Source: Streptococcus mitis NCTC 12261 (GTDB lineage: Bacteria > Bacillota > Bacilli > Lactobacillales > Streptococcaceae). From it: a DNA stretch of 64,000 bases. Shown in pieces: positions 19,161 through 28,116 of the stretch. Below the pieces are notes generated by a model. The model saw only the letters and a program-made list of their open reading frames with translations, did no database searches and had not been told where the DNA came from. Location: the NCBI RefSeq assembly GCF_000148585.2, contig NZ_CP028414.1:859501-923500 (forward strand). The letters run 5' to 3'. The position numbers and the translations under genes were made by a program. Within the stretch, counting starts at the first letter, position 1. Every line of letters begins with the position of its first letter.

Positions 19161-20984
19161 ATGAACTTAGAAGAATTGAAAAAACGACAGGAGAAGATCC
19201 GTAACTTCTCTATTATCGCCCATATTGACCACGGAAAGTCGACTCTAGCAGACCGCATTTTGGAAAAAACAGAGACGGTTTCAAGCCGTGAAATGCAAGC
19301 TCAACTTTTGGACAGCATGGATCTAGAGCGAGAACGTGGGATTACCATTAAGTTAAATGCCATTGAGCTGAATTATACTGCAAAAGATGGCGAAACTTAT
19401 ATTTTCCACTTGATTGACACGCCGGGGCACGTAGACTTCACTTATGAAGTTTCACGTTCGCTCGCTGCCTGTGAGGGTGCTATTTTGGTGGTCGATGCCG
19501 CTCAAGGTATTGAGGCTCAAACCCTTGCCAACGTTTATCTAGCCTTGGACAATGATTTGGAAATCATGCCAGTCATTAACAAAATTGACCTACCTGCTGC
19601 AGATCCTGAGCGCGTGCGTACAGAGATTGAAGATGTCATTGGTTTGGATGCCAGTGAAGCAGTTTTGGCTTCTGCCAAGGCTGGTATTGGGATTGAAGAA
19701 ATCCTCGAGCAAATCGTAGAAAAAGTACCAGCACCAACAGGTGATGTGACGGCACCACTTAAGGCCTTGATTTTCGATTCTGTTTACGATGCTTACCGTG
19801 GGGTTATCCTCCAAGTTCGTGTCATGGATGGGGTTGTCAAACCTGGTGATAAGATTCAGCTTATGAGCAATGGTAAGACCTTTGATGTGACAGAAGTTGG
19901 TATTTTTACTCCCAAAGCAGTTGGTCGTGATTTCCTTGCGACTGGTGACGTTGGTTATATTGCGGCTTCTATCAAGACGGTTCAAGACACTCGTGTGGGT
20001 GATACCGTTACCTTGGCAACCAATCCTGCGGCAGAGCCATTACATGGTTACAAACAGATGAATCCTATGGTCTTTGCGGGTCTCTATCCTATCGAGTCAA
20101 ACAAGTACAATGACCTGCGTGAAGCCCTTGAAAAATTACAACTGAATGATGCTAGTCTTCAGTTTGAACCAGAAACATCTCAGGCACTTGGATTTGGTTT
20201 CCGTTGTGGTTTCCTTGGACTTCTCCATATGGATGTTATCCAAGAACGTTTGGAACGTGAGTTTAATATCGACCTCATCATGACAGCTCCGTCTGTTATT
20301 TACAAAGTTAATTTGACCGACGGTGAGTCTATGGATGTGTCTAACCCATCTGAGTTCCCAGATCCTACCAAGATTGCGACCATTGAAGAGCCTTATGTTA
20401 AGGCGCAAATCATGGTACCACAGGAGTTCGTAGGAGCTGTAATGGAGCTAGCTCAGCGCAAGCGTGGTGACTTTGTGACTATGGACTATATTGATGATAA
20501 CCGTGTCAATGTTATCTATCAAATTCCACTGGCTGAAATCGTCTTTGATTTCTTTGATAAGCTTAAGTCTTCAACACGTGGTTATGCAAGCTTTGACTAC
20601 GAATTGTCAGAGTATCGCCCCTCTAAGCTGGTCAAAATGGACATCCTTCTCAATGGAGACAAGGTGGATGCCCTTAGCTTTATCGTTCACAAGGACTTTG
20701 CCTACGAACGCGGAAAACTCATCGTTGATAAGCTTAAGAAAATCATCCCTCGCCAACAATTTGAGGTGCCAATTCAAGCAGCTATTGGACAGAAGATTGT
20801 CGCTCGTACTGATATCAAGGCCCTTCGTAAGAACGTACTTGCTAAATGTTATGGTGGTGACGTTTCTCGTAAGCGTAAACTGCTTGAAAAACAAAAAGCT
20901 GGTAAGAAACGCATGAAAGCTATCGGATCAGTAGAAGTTCCACAAGAAGCCTTCCTTAGCGTCTTGAGCATGGATGAAGAATAA
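19161..20984 (+). CDS. lepA: Elongation factor 4 (LepA)
   Basis: Ribosome-bound GTPase related to EF-G. 607 aa from [23 protein letters not shown]. An in-frame upstream ATG at 19098 lies before the promoter and was rejected. Seen: AHIDHGKST (G1), DTPGHVDF (G3), NKIDLP (G4), and the LepA-specific C-terminal domain with [29 protein letters not shown] precedes the ATG. Confidence 0.97.
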   Translation: MNLEELKKRQEKIRNFSIIAHIDHGKSTLADRILEKTETVSSREMQAQLLDSMDLERERGITIKLNAIELNYTAKDGETYIFHLIDTPGHVDFTYEVSRSLAACEGAILVVDAAQGIEAQTLANVYLALDNDLEIMPVINKIDLPAADPERVRTEIEDVIGLDASEAVLASAKAGIGIEEILEQIVEKVPAPTGDVTAPLKALIFDSVYDAYRGVILQVRVMDGVVKPGDKIQLMSNGKTFDVTEVGIFTPKAVGRDFLATGDVGYIAASIKTVQDTRVGDTVTLATNPAAEPLHGYKQMNPMVFAGLYPIESNKYNDLREALEKLQLNDASLQFEPETSQALGFGFRCGFLGLLHMDVIQERLEREFNIDLIMTAPSVIYKVNLTDGESMDVSNPSEFPDPTKIATIEEPYVKAQIMVPQEFVGAVMELAQRKRGDFVTMDYIDDNRVNVIYQIPLAEIVFDFFDKLKSSTRGYASFDYELSEYRPSKLVKMDILLNGDKVDALSFIVHKDFAYERGKLIVDKLKKIIPRQQFEVPIQAAIGQKIVARTDIKALRKNVLAKCYGGDVSRKRKLLEKQKAGKKRMKAIGSVEVPQEAFLSVLSMDEE

Positions 20985-21038
20985 GTTATCATAATTGTTT
21001 TTCTTGTTCACAGGAAACTTACATAAGAATCAATAGTA

Positions 21039-21068
21039 AAACAGGCTTAAATAGGCCTGTTTTTTTGC
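21039..21068 (+). terminator. Terminator of lepA
   Basis: AACAGGC pairs with GCCTGTT across a short loop, followed by TTTTTTGC. Confidence 0.85.
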
Positions 21069-21096
21069 ATTTATAATAGGATTAAATCGTTTAAAG

Positions 21097-21143
21097 TGTT
21101 TGTTTTAAATGTTTGTTTTTGGTTGTAAATATAAAAATAAACA
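21097..21143. promoter_or_regulatory. Three LacR-type operator motifs
   Basis: TGTTTGTTTT occurs at 21097-21106 and again at 21110-21119, 13 bp apart; TGTTTATTTT occurs on the minus strand at 21143-21134. All fit the TGTTTNWTTT motif described for streptococcal DeoR-type LacR. They lie 40-110 bp upstream of the PTS promoter start, and similar sites sit before lacA. Confidence 0.55.
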
Positions 21144-21181
21144 AAATAATTGAAAAAAGGACAAAAAACAACAAAAAATTA

Positions 21182-21210
21182 TTGACAACGATTTCATATA
21201 GTGTTATACT
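21182..21210 (+). promoter_or_regulatory. Promoter of galactitol-type PTS operon, overlapped by cre
   Basis: TTGACA (21182-21187), a 17-base spacer, TATACT (21205-21210). The 16 bases from 21182 (TTGACAACGATTTCAT) match the CcpA consensus WTGNNARCGNWWWCAW at every position, so CcpA binding would cover the -35. Strong glucose repression is expected. Confidence 0.8.
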
Positions 21211-21246
21211 TATAGCATAAAGTTAATGGAAAGAAGGGAAAACCTT

Positions 21247-21723
21247 ATGGGATTAGATCATTTCTTTGACAAAAACCTTGTGTTTTGCTTAGAAGCGGAT
21301 AATCAAGAACATCTCTTTGATCAGGTTGCTACTTTATTGGAAGAACGAGAAATCGTAACTCCAACTTATCGTGAAGCCTTGATCACGCGTGAAAAGTCAT
21401 TTCCAACTGGCCTAGATATGGAATTTTTGGGTAAGGATTTGCCGAATGTGGCTATTCCTCACACAGATATTGTTCATAATCTAGCCGAAAAAGTTGTGGT
21501 CGTTCGATTAGAAAAACCAGTGACTTTCCACAATATGATTGCGCCAGATAAGGAAGTAGAAGTATCCTTGCTCTTCTTTATCATTAATAACTCAAGTTCA
21601 AGTCAAACGAACATTCTTGCTCAGTTGATGGACTTCTTTACTGGAAATAGTCATCTTGAAGACCTATCAAAAATTTCTGAACCAGAAGCCCTCTATGCTT
21701 ATATTGCTGAAGCAATTGCTTAA
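21247..21723 (+). CDS. PTS IIA component, galactitol/fructose type
   Basis: Phosphocarrier that takes phosphate from HPr. 158 aa from MGLDHFFD; an in-frame ATG at 21226 lacks a ribosome site, whereas AAGGG stands 8 bases before 21247. Seen: the phospho-His motif PNVAIPHTD with His72. First gene of a IIA-IIB-IIC operon of the Gat family; the neighbouring tagatose pathway genes suggest galactitol or galactose entry. Confidence 0.9.
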   Translation: MGLDHFFDKNLVFCLEADNQEHLFDQVATLLEEREIVTPTYREALITREKSFPTGLDMEFLGKDLPNVAIPHTDIVHNLAEKVVVVRLEKPVTFHNMIAPDKEVEVSLLFFIINNSSSSQTNILAQLMDFFTGNSHLEDLSKISEPEALYAYIAEAIA

Positions 21724-21761
21724 TTTTGTCTATTAAAAATATTAAATCGGAGGAAATCCAT

Positions 21762-22067
21762 ATGATTAAAATTCTTGCTGCCTGCGGTGCAGGTGTTAAC
21801 TCAAGCCACCAAATTAAAAGTGCTCTTGAAGAAGAACTTTCAAACCGCGGTTTTGATGTTCACTGTGATGCAGTTATGGTAAAAGACGTTAATGAAGACC
21901 TTATCAAAGGTTATGACATTTTTACACCAATTGCTGCAACAGATCTTGGTTTTGACCCAGGTATTCCAGTTATCGAAGCTGGACCAATCTTATTCCGTAT
22001 CCCAGCAATGAGTGCTCCAGTATTTGATAATATTGAAGCAGCTATCAAAGAACACGGGTTAAGCTAA
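21762..22067 (+). CDS. PTS IIB component, galactitol type
   Basis: Phosphorylated on Cys8 in the loop ILAACGAGVNSSHQI. 101 aa from MIKILAAC, preceded by GGAGG with 8-base spacing. A longer frame from 21726 has no ribosome site. Confidence 0.9.
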   Translation: MIKILAACGAGVNSSHQIKSALEEELSNRGFDVHCDAVMVKDVNEDLIKGYDIFTPIAATDLGFDPGIPVIEAGPILFRIPAMSAPVFDNIEAAIKEHGLS

Positions 22068-22114
22068 TTTTAATTTGTTAACATTCATATAACTATAAAA
22101 AGGGAGGAACTATT

Positions 22115-23590
22115 ATGGATGTCATTATCGAACTAGCCAATAAGCTGTTCAAACCTATCTTGGATATGGGTGGGCCAATCATCATGCTGATCATTTTGAC
22201 AGTATTGGCTCTACTTTTTGGAGTGAAATTCTCCAAAGCGCTTGAAGGTGGTATCAAACTTGCCATCGCTCTTACTGGTATCGGTGCCATCATCGGTATG
22301 CTAAATGGTGCTTTCTCAGCATCACTTGCAAAATTCGTTGAGAATACTGGTATTCAATTGAACATCACCGACGTTGGTTGGGCACCACTCGCTACAATCA
22401 CTTGGGGCTCTGCTTGGACACTTTACTTCTTGCTCATCATGTTGATTGTCAACGTAGTGATGCTTGCTATGAAGAAAACTGATACACTTGACGTTGATAT
22501 CTTCGATATCTGGCACTTGTCTATCACAGGTCTTTTGATTAAATGGTATGCAGACAACAATGGCGTTAGCCAAGGAGTTTCACTCTTTATCGCGACTGCA
22601 GCAGTTGTTCTTGTTGGGGTTCTTAAAATCATCAACTCTGACTTGATGAAACCTACATTTGATGACCTTCTTAATGCACCAAGTTCATCACCAATGACTT
22701 CAACTCACATGAACTACATGATGAACCCAGTTATCATGGTTTTGGATAAGATTTTTGAAAAACTTTTCCCAGGTCTTGATAAATACGACTTTGACGCTGC
22801 TAAATTGAACAAGAAAATCGGTTTCTGGGGTTCTAAATTCTTCATCGGTTTCATCCTTGGTATCGTTATCGGTTTGATGGGTACTCCACATCCAGTTGCA
22901 GGTGTTGAAGGCGCTGATAAATGGGAACTTGTTATCAAAGGTTGGTTGTCTCTTGGTTTGACAGCCGGTGTATCTTTGGAACTCTTCTCACTAATCGGTT
23001 CTTGGTTCATCGCCGCCGTAGAACCACTTTCACAAGGTATTACAAACGTTGCTACTAAACGTCTTCAAGGACGTAAATTCAACATCGGTCTTGACTGGCC
23101 ATTCATCGCTGGTCGTGCTGAAATCTGGGCTTGTGCCAACGTACTTGCACCAATCATGTTGGTTGAAGCAGTGCTTCTTTCAAACGTCGGAAATGGTATC
23201 TTGCCACTTGCAGGTATTATCGCTATGGGTGTTACTCCAGCTCTCTTGGTTGTAACACGTGGTAAATTGCTCCGTATGATTATCTTCGGAACACTCTTGT
23301 TGCCACTCTTCCTTCTTTCAGGTACGCTTATCGCACCATTTGCAACAGAACTTGCTAAAGGTGTAGGTGCCTTCCCAGAAGGTGTGAGCCAAACTCAATT
23401 GATCACTCACTCAACTCTTGAAGGACCAATCGAAAAACTTCTTGGTTGGTCAATTGGTAACACTACAACTGGTGATATCAAAGCAATCCTTGGTGCAGTA
23501 GTCTTCCTTGTATTCTATATCGGTATCTTTGCATGGTACAGAAAACAAATGATTAAACGTAACGAAGAGTACGCAGCAAAAGCAAAATAA
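22115..23590 (+). CDS. PTS IIC component, galactitol type
   Basis: Membrane permease of the EIIC-Gat family. 491 aa with about ten hydrophobic segments. Conserved elements include the N-terminal LDMGGPIIMLIILTVLALLFG, WAPLATITWGSAWTLYFLL, and PEGVSQTQLITHSTLEGPIEKL-like loop regions. It works with the IIA and IIB encoded upstream. In pneumococcus the orthologous PTS beside the lac cluster has been tied to galactose uptake. Confidence 0.9.
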   Translation: MDVIIELANKLFKPILDMGGPIIMLIILTVLALLFGVKFSKALEGGIKLAIALTGIGAIIGMLNGAFSASLAKFVENTGIQLNITDVGWAPLATITWGSAWTLYFLLIMLIVNVVMLAMKKTDTLDVDIFDIWHLSITGLLIKWYADNNGVSQGVSLFIATAAVVLVGVLKIINSDLMKPTFDDLLNAPSSSPMTSTHMNYMMNPVIMVLDKIFEKLFPGLDKYDFDAAKLNKKIGFWGSKFFIGFILGIVIGLMGTPHPVAGVEGADKWELVIKGWLSLGLTAGVSLELFSLIGSWFIAAVEPLSQGITNVATKRLQGRKFNIGLDWPFIAGRAEIWACANVLAPIMLVEAVLLSNVGNGILPLAGIIAMGVTPALLVVTRGKLLRMIIFGTLLLPLFLLSGTLIAPFATELAKGVGAFPEGVSQTQLITHSTLEGPIEKLLGWSIGNTTTGDIKAILGAVVFLVFYIGIFAWYRKQMIKRNEEYAAKAK

Positions 23591-23618
23591 TGCGCTCCTA
23601 TAAAATGTAAATTGTTGA

Positions 23619-23662
23619 AACTAGGTTGTCATACCATTAGGAGTGACAACCTAGTTTTTTAT
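23619..23662 (+). terminator. Terminator between gat-type PTS and the epimerase
   Basis: A perfect 13-bp stem (AACTAGGTTGTCA with TGACAACCTAGTT) followed by TTTTATAAA. No promoter is visible between it and the next gene, so the epimerase probably depends on read-through. Confidence 0.85.
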
Positions 23663-23688
23663 AAACTATCAAGAAATCGGAGAAAATC

Positions 23689-24585
23689 ATGGTAATTGAA
23701 TTAAAATCAGAACAATTAAGAGTTGAATTTAACAGTTTTGGTGGGGCTCTTTCTTCTATAAAAGATGCCGAGGGAGTTGAGTATTTGTGGCAAGGAGATG
23801 CTACTTATTGGAGTGGACAAGCTCCTGTTCTCTTCCCCATTTGTGGTTCATTGAGAGAGGATACAGCACTTTATATAGATGATAATGGACAAGAAATCAA
23901 AGGAAAGATTCCTCGTCATGGTTTGGTTCGTAAGAAAGAATTTGAATTAGTTGAACAGACAGATAATAGTGTAACTTTTGCAATTGAAGACGATGAGAAT
24001 AGCTATCAGAACTACCCTTATCATTTCCGCTTAGAAATCACTTATATCCTTACTGGAAAGACAGTGCGGACTCAATACAAAATATTTAATAAAGAAATTA
24101 GCAAGGTCATGCCTTACTTTATTGGTGGACATCCAGGATTTAATTGTCCTCTGCTTGATGATGAAGTCTATGAAGATTATTATCTAGAGTTTGAAAAAGA
24201 AGAGACTTGCTCTGTTCCACGTCCTTTCCCAGAAACAGGTATGCTTGATTTTCAAGATAGAAGTCCATGGCTAGAAGGTCAAAAAGAATTAGACCTCAGC
24301 TATGATCTTTTCAGCACTGATGCAGTCACCTTAGATGAATTGCAATCTAGAACAATTGCCCTTCGTTCTCGTAAACATGATAAGGGATTGAAAGTGAACT
24401 TTGCAGAGTTTCCAAATCTCATTATCTGGTCAACTTTGAATAAAGGTCCTTTCATTGCTTTTGAACCCTGGTCTGGCTTGTCAACATCCCTTGAAGAAGG
24501 AGATCATCTAGAAGATAAGAAGAATGTTCGTCTCCTAGAACCTGGTCAAGTGGATCAAATTGGTTTTGATATCGAAATTTTTTAA
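23689..24585 (+). CDS. Aldose 1-epimerase family protein (LacX type)
   Basis: Mutarotase-fold enzyme of the LacX/YeaD group found with lactose operons; thought to interconvert anomers of galactose or its phosphate. 298 aa. Seen: the catalytic His region in KIPRHGLVRKKEFEL, GGHPGFNCP at about residues 147-155, and the acidic FEPWSGLSTS near 264-273. CGGAG precedes the ATG. Confidence 0.87.
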   Translation: MVIELKSEQLRVEFNSFGGALSSIKDAEGVEYLWQGDATYWSGQAPVLFPICGSLREDTALYIDDNGQEIKGKIPRHGLVRKKEFELVEQTDNSVTFAIEDDENSYQNYPYHFRLEITYILTGKTVRTQYKIFNKEISKVMPYFIGGHPGFNCPLLDDEVYEDYYLEFEKEETCSVPRPFPETGMLDFQDRSPWLEGQKELDLSYDLFSTDAVTLDELQSRTIALRSRKHDKGLKVNFAEFPNLIIWSTLNKGPFIAFEPWSGLSTSLEEGDHLEDKKNVRLLEPGQVDQIGFDIEIF

Positions 24586-24598
24586 TTAAAAAAACACA

Positions 24599-24608
24599 AA
24601 AACAAACA
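24599..24608 (-). promoter_or_regulatory. LacR-type half-site upstream of lacA
   Basis: The minus strand reads TGTTTGTTTT, identical to the sites before the gat-type PTS. Confidence 0.5.
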
Positions 24609-24615
24609 TTAATTG

Positions 24616-24644
24616 TTGACTTTTTTAAGAAATAGGAGTATATT
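24616..24644 (+). promoter_or_regulatory. Promoter of lacABCD
   Basis: TTGACT (24616-24621), a 17-base spacer, TATATT (24639-24644). Transcription would begin near 24651, leaving a leader of about 220 bases with two small hairpins (24700-24720 and 24724-24748). No gene is seen in this leader. Confidence 0.75.
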
Positions 24645-24645
24645 A

Positions 24646-24680
24646 TGTTTGTAAGCAACAAATGATGTTTGTCACAAACA
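24646..24680. promoter_or_regulatory. LacR-type operator overlapping the lacA transcription start
   Basis: TGTTTGT at 24646-24652 is followed by the perfect 15-bp palindrome TGTTTGTCACAAACA at 24666-24680. Position at and just after the start point fits a repressor that blocks RNA polymerase. Confidence 0.6.
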
Positions 24681-24870
24681 AACAATCACTTGTTATATTC
24701 TCTTTCGTAGAGAAAGATTATTTCTAGGAAACTGATTTCCTAAACTTGAATAAGGTGTCATTCATCTCATTCAATCCAATTTGTCAATAAACTGCTAGAA
24801 AACTTTTTGTAGGTAAACTGCTAACCATAAAAGTTTTTACTAGCCTAGAAAAATAAAAGGAGTATACAAT

Positions 24871-25296
24871 ATGTCTATTGTTATCGGTGCAGATGCTGCA
24901 GGTTTGAGATTGAAAGAAGTTGTGAAAGACTTCTTGGAAAAAGAAAACTTCCACGTTGTGGATGTTACAGCTGAAGGTCAAGACTTTGTTGATGTGACTC
25001 TTGCTGTTGCTGCAGAAGTAAACAAAGAAGAACAAAACCTTGGTATCGTGATTGATGCTTATGGAGCTGGTCCATTTATGGTCGCAACTAAGATCAAAGG
25101 AATGGTTGCTGCAGAAGTATCTGACGAACGTTCAGCTTATATGACTCGTGGTCACAACAACTCACGTATGATCACTATGGGTGCACAACTTGTTGGTGAT
25201 GAATTGGCTAAAAACATCGCTAAAGGATTTGTTAACGGTAAATACGATGGTGGACGTCACCAAATCAGGGTCGATATGTTGAACAAAATGTGCTAA
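24871..25296 (+). CDS. lacA: Galactose-6-phosphate isomerase subunit A
   Basis: With LacB converts galactose 6-phosphate to tagatose 6-phosphate. 141 aa, RpiB/LacAB fold. Seen: the N-terminal [18 protein letters not shown] and the central [27 protein letters not shown] precedes the ATG. The stop codon is immediately followed by a BOX-like repeat. Confidence 0.95.
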   Translation: MSIVIGADAAGLRLKEVVKDFLEKENFHVVDVTAEGQDFVDVTLAVAAEVNKEEQNLGIVIDAYGAGPFMVATKIKGMVAAEVSDERSAYMTRGHNNSRMITMGAQLVGDELAKNIAKGFVNGKYDGGRHQIRVDMLNKMC

Positions 25297-25397
25297 TACG
25301 CTTCAAAAATCAAGATAATCTGTCGTCAGCTCACTTTAGCTAACCTCAGTTATGCTCGCAGCTCGCTTCCTAAGCTAATCTTGATTTTTCTTGAGTA
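25297..25397 (+). repeat. BOX-like element between lacA and lacB
   Basis: About 101 bp with ends TACGCTTCAAAAATCAAGAT and, at 25375-25397, the near-complement ending TTCTTGAGTA. The right part (CTTCCTAAGCT then TCTTGATTTTTCTTGAGTA) resembles a diverged boxC of pneumococcal BOX elements. It fills most of the 148-base gap inside the lac operon. Confidence 0.5.
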
Positions 25398-25444
25398 AGG
25401 ATAAATGATATTAGATTTATATAATTAATCGGAGGGAATAACTA

Positions 25445-25960
25445 ATGAGAATTGCAATTGGATGTGACCACATCGTAACAGATGAAAAAATGGCGGTTTC
25501 AGAATTTTTGAAATCAAAAGGATATGAAGTCATTGACTTTGGTACATATGACCATACACGTACTCACTACCCAATCTTTGGTAAAAAAGTAGGGGAAGCT
25601 GTAACTAGCGGTCAAGCTGATCTTGGGGTATGTATCTGTGGTACTGGTGTTGGTATCAACAATGCTGTAAATAAAGTTCCAGGTGTCCGTTCTGCCTTGG
25701 TTCGTGATATGACAACAGCTCTTTATGCTAAAGAGCAATTGAACGCTAACGTTATCGGTTTTGGTGGTAAGATTACTGGTGAATTGCTCATGTGTGATAT
25801 CATCGAAGCTTTCATCCATGCTGAATACAAACCATCTGAAGAAAACAAAAAATTGATTGCGAAAATTGAACACCTTGAAAGTCACAATGCTCAACAAACA
25901 GACGCAAACTTCTTCACTGAATTCCTTGAAAAATGGGATCGCGGAGAATACCACGACTAA
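25445..25960 (+). CDS. lacB: Galactose-6-phosphate isomerase subunit B
   Basis: Partner of LacA. 171 aa. Seen: the start [16 protein letters not shown] and the active-site Cys/Thr loop [28 protein letters not shown] at about residues 63-90. CGGAGGG precedes the ATG. Confidence 0.95.
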   Translation: MRIAIGCDHIVTDEKMAVSEFLKSKGYEVIDFGTYDHTRTHYPIFGKKVGEAVTSGQADLGVCICGTGVGINNAVNKVPGVRSALVRDMTTALYAKEQLNANVIGFGGKITGELLMCDIIEAFIHAEYKPSEENKKLIAKIEHLESHNAQQTDANFFTEFLEKWDRGEYHD

Positions 25961-25970
25961 GAGGTGACCT

Positions 25971-26900
25971 ATGATTTTAACAGTCACAATGAACCCATCC
26001 ATCGATATTTCCTATCCTTTGGATGAGTTGAAGATTGATACTGTCAATCGTGTGGTGGATGTAACCAAAACGGCTGGTGGTAAGGGACTCAATGTTACCC
26101 GAGTACTTTCAGAATTTGGGGATTCTGTTCTTGCTACTGGTTTAGTGGGTGGCAAACTTGGTGAGTTTTTGGTTGAAAATATCGATGATCAAGTAAAGAA
26201 AGATTTCTTCTCAATTCAGGGAGAAACTCGTAACTGTATTGCTATTCTCCACGGTGACAACCAAACAGAAGTTCTTGAAAAAGGACCTGAAGTTCTTGAA
26301 CAAGAAGGTCAAGACTTTTTGGAACATTTCAAAAAACTCTTGAAGTCAGTTGAAGTAGTAGCTATCTCAGGTAGTCTGCCAGCTGGCCTTCCAGTTGATT
26401 ACTATGCGAGCTTGGTAGAACTTGCTAATCAAGCTGGCAAGCCCGTTGTCTTGGACTGCTCTGGTGTAGCACTTCAGGCGGTTCTTGAATCACCACATAA
26501 ACCAACAGTCATCAAACCAAATAATGAGGAATTATCTCAGCTTCTTGGAAGAGAAGTTTCTGAGGATTTGCATGAATTAAAAGAAGTCCTTCAAGAACCT
26601 TTGTTTGCAGGGATTGAATGGATTATTGTTTCGCTTGGTGCCAACGGTGCCTTTGCCAAACATGGTGACACTTTCTACAAGGTAGATATTCCTAGAATTC
26701 AGGTAGTCAACCCTGTTGGATCTGGAGATTCTACAGTTGCTGGAATTTCTTCAGGTTTACTTCATAAAGAATCGGATGCAGAATTACTCATCAAGGCAAA
26801 TGTCCTTGGTATGCTCAATGCTCAAGAAAAAATGACTGGTCATGTCAACATGGCCAACTATCAAGCTCTATATGATCAATTAATAGTAAAAGAGGTATAA
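25971..26900 (+). CDS. lacC: Tagatose-6-phosphate kinase
   Basis: PfkB-family sugar kinase making tagatose 1,6-bisphosphate. 309 aa. Seen: signature 1 ([15 protein letters not shown], about 36-50), and signature 2 with the catalytic Asp ([13 protein letters not shown], about 245-257). It starts 10 bases after lacB. Confidence 0.95.
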   Translation: MILTVTMNPSIDISYPLDELKIDTVNRVVDVTKTAGGKGLNVTRVLSEFGDSVLATGLVGGKLGEFLVENIDDQVKKDFFSIQGETRNCIAILHGDNQTEVLEKGPEVLEQEGQDFLEHFKKLLKSVEVVAISGSLPAGLPVDYYASLVELANQAGKPVVLDCSGVALQAVLESPHKPTVIKPNNEELSQLLGREVSEDLHELKEVLQEPLFAGIEWIIVSLGANGAFAKHGDTFYKVDIPRIQVVNPVGSGDSTVAGISSGLLHKESDAELLIKANVLGMLNAQEKMTGHVNMANYQALYDQLIVKEV

Positions 26901-26901
26901 A

Positions 26902-27882
26902 ATGGCTTTAACAGAACAAAAACGTGCACGCTTAGAAAAACTTTCTGATGAAAATGGAATCATCTCAGCTCTTGCATTTGACCAACGTGGTGCTTTGAAA
27001 CGCCTAATGGCTCAACACCAAACAGAAGAACCAACAGTGGCTCAAATGGAAGAACTTAAAGTCTTGGTAGCAGATGAATTGACTAAATACGCTTCATCAA
27101 TGCTTCTTGACCCTGAATATGGACTTCCAGCTACAAAAGCTCTTGATCCAAAAGCTGGTCTTCTCCTTGCTTATGAAAAAACAGGTTATGATACAACAAG
27201 CACAAAACGTTTGCCAGACTGCTTGGATGTTTGGTCTGCAAAACGTATTAAAGAAGAAGGTGCAGATGCAGTTAAATTCTTGCTTTACTATGATGTAGAT
27301 AGCTCAGACGAACTTAACCAAGAAAAACAAGCTTACATCGAACGTATCGGTTCTGAATGTGTGGCTGAAGATATCCCATTCTTCCTTGAAATCCTTGCTT
27401 ATGATGAAAAAATTGCAGACGCTGGTTCTGTAGAATACGCGAAAGTAAAACCACACAAAGTTATCGGTGCTATGAAAGTCTTCTCAGACCCACGCTTTAA
27501 CATTGATGTCTTGAAAGTAGAAGTTCCTGTTAACATTAAATATGTTGAAGGCTTCGCTGAAGGTGAAGTAGTTTATACACGTGAAGAAGCAGCAGCCTTC
27601 TTCAAAGCTCAAGATGAAGCAACTAACTTGCCTTACATCTACTTGAGTGCTGGTGTATCAGCTAAACTTTTCCAAGATACTCTTGTATTTGCTCATGAAT
27701 CAGGTGCAAACTTTAACGGAGTTCTTTGTGGCCGTGCTACATGGGCTGGATCAGTTGAAGCATACATCAAAGATGGTGAAGCAGCAGCTCGCGAATGGCT
27801 TCGCACAACTGGTTTTGAAAACATTGATGAGCTCAATAAAGTTCTTCAAACAACAGCGACTTCATGGAAAGAACGCGTGTAA
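26902..27882 (+). CDS. lacD: Tagatose 1,6-bisphosphate aldolase
   Basis: Cleaves tagatose 1,6-bisphosphate to dihydroxyacetone phosphate and glyceraldehyde 3-phosphate. 326 aa, the LacD class I type. Seen: [15 protein letters not shown] at about 22-36, EILAYDEK near 163, and [13 protein letters not shown] with a likely Schiff-base Lys. GAGG lies before the ATG, one base after lacC. Confidence 0.95.
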   Translation: MALTEQKRARLEKLSDENGIISALAFDQRGALKRLMAQHQTEEPTVAQMEELKVLVADELTKYASSMLLDPEYGLPATKALDPKAGLLLAYEKTGYDTTSTKRLPDCLDVWSAKRIKEEGADAVKFLLYYDVDSSDELNQEKQAYIERIGSECVAEDIPFFLEILAYDEKIADAGSVEYAKVKPHKVIGAMKVFSDPRFNIDVLKVEVPVNIKYVEGFAEGEVVYTREEAAAFFKAQDEATNLPYIYLSAGVSAKLFQDTLVFAHESGANFNGVLCGRATWAGSVEAYIKDGEAAAREWLRTTGFENIDELNKVLQTTATSWKERV

Positions 27883-27936
27883 GCAAGTCCTCCTAGGTTA
27901 GGAACATGAATCTAAAAAAATTTTAAAAAAAGTTTT

Positions 27937-27952
27937 ATGTAAAGGTTTACAA
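27937..27952. promoter_or_regulatory. cre-like site at the lacT promoter
   Basis: ATGTAAAGGTTTACAA matches WTGNNARCGNWWWCAW with one mismatch (C to G in the core) and covers the -35 hexamer. Confidence 0.55.
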
Positions 27953-27974
27953 AATAACTTACTTGTGCTATACT
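27946..27974 (+). promoter_or_regulatory. Promoter of lacTFEG
   Basis: TTTACA (27946-27951), a 17-base spacer, TATACT (27969-27974). It starts a leader carrying an antiterminator/terminator switch. Confidence 0.75.
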
Positions 27975-27995
27975 TAAATCACAAGTTAATACAAG

Positions 27996-28029
27996 GTGAG
28001 TGTTACTAAGTAATATTAGGCATGATCAC
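27996..28029 (+). promoter_or_regulatory. Ribonucleic antiterminator (RAT) for LacT
   Basis: The stretch GTGTTACTAAG ... TTAGGCATGATCAC has the features of BglG-family antiterminator targets: a GTTACT block and a GGCA block flanking a small internal loop. It overlaps the 5' arm of the following terminator, so LacT bound here would prevent termination. Confidence 0.7.
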
Positions 28030-28079
28030 AGGTGAATTAGAAATCGGCTGATTTTCTAGTTCATTTGTGGTCATTTTTT
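28023..28079 (+). terminator. Conditional terminator in the lacT leader
   Basis: A long stem: TGATCACA pairs with TGTGGTCA, TGAA with TTCA, and TAGAAAT with ATTTTCTA across a CGGCTG loop. It is followed by six T. Its left arm shares bases with the RAT. Confidence 0.85.
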
Positions 28080-28116
28080 GTACTCATATACCTTTAAGAT
28101 ATAAAAGGAGGTTGAC

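Noticed and set aside
25297..25397. A short gene between lacA and lacB
   Set aside because: No frame with a start and ribosome site crosses the gap; the complementary ends point to a repeat element.
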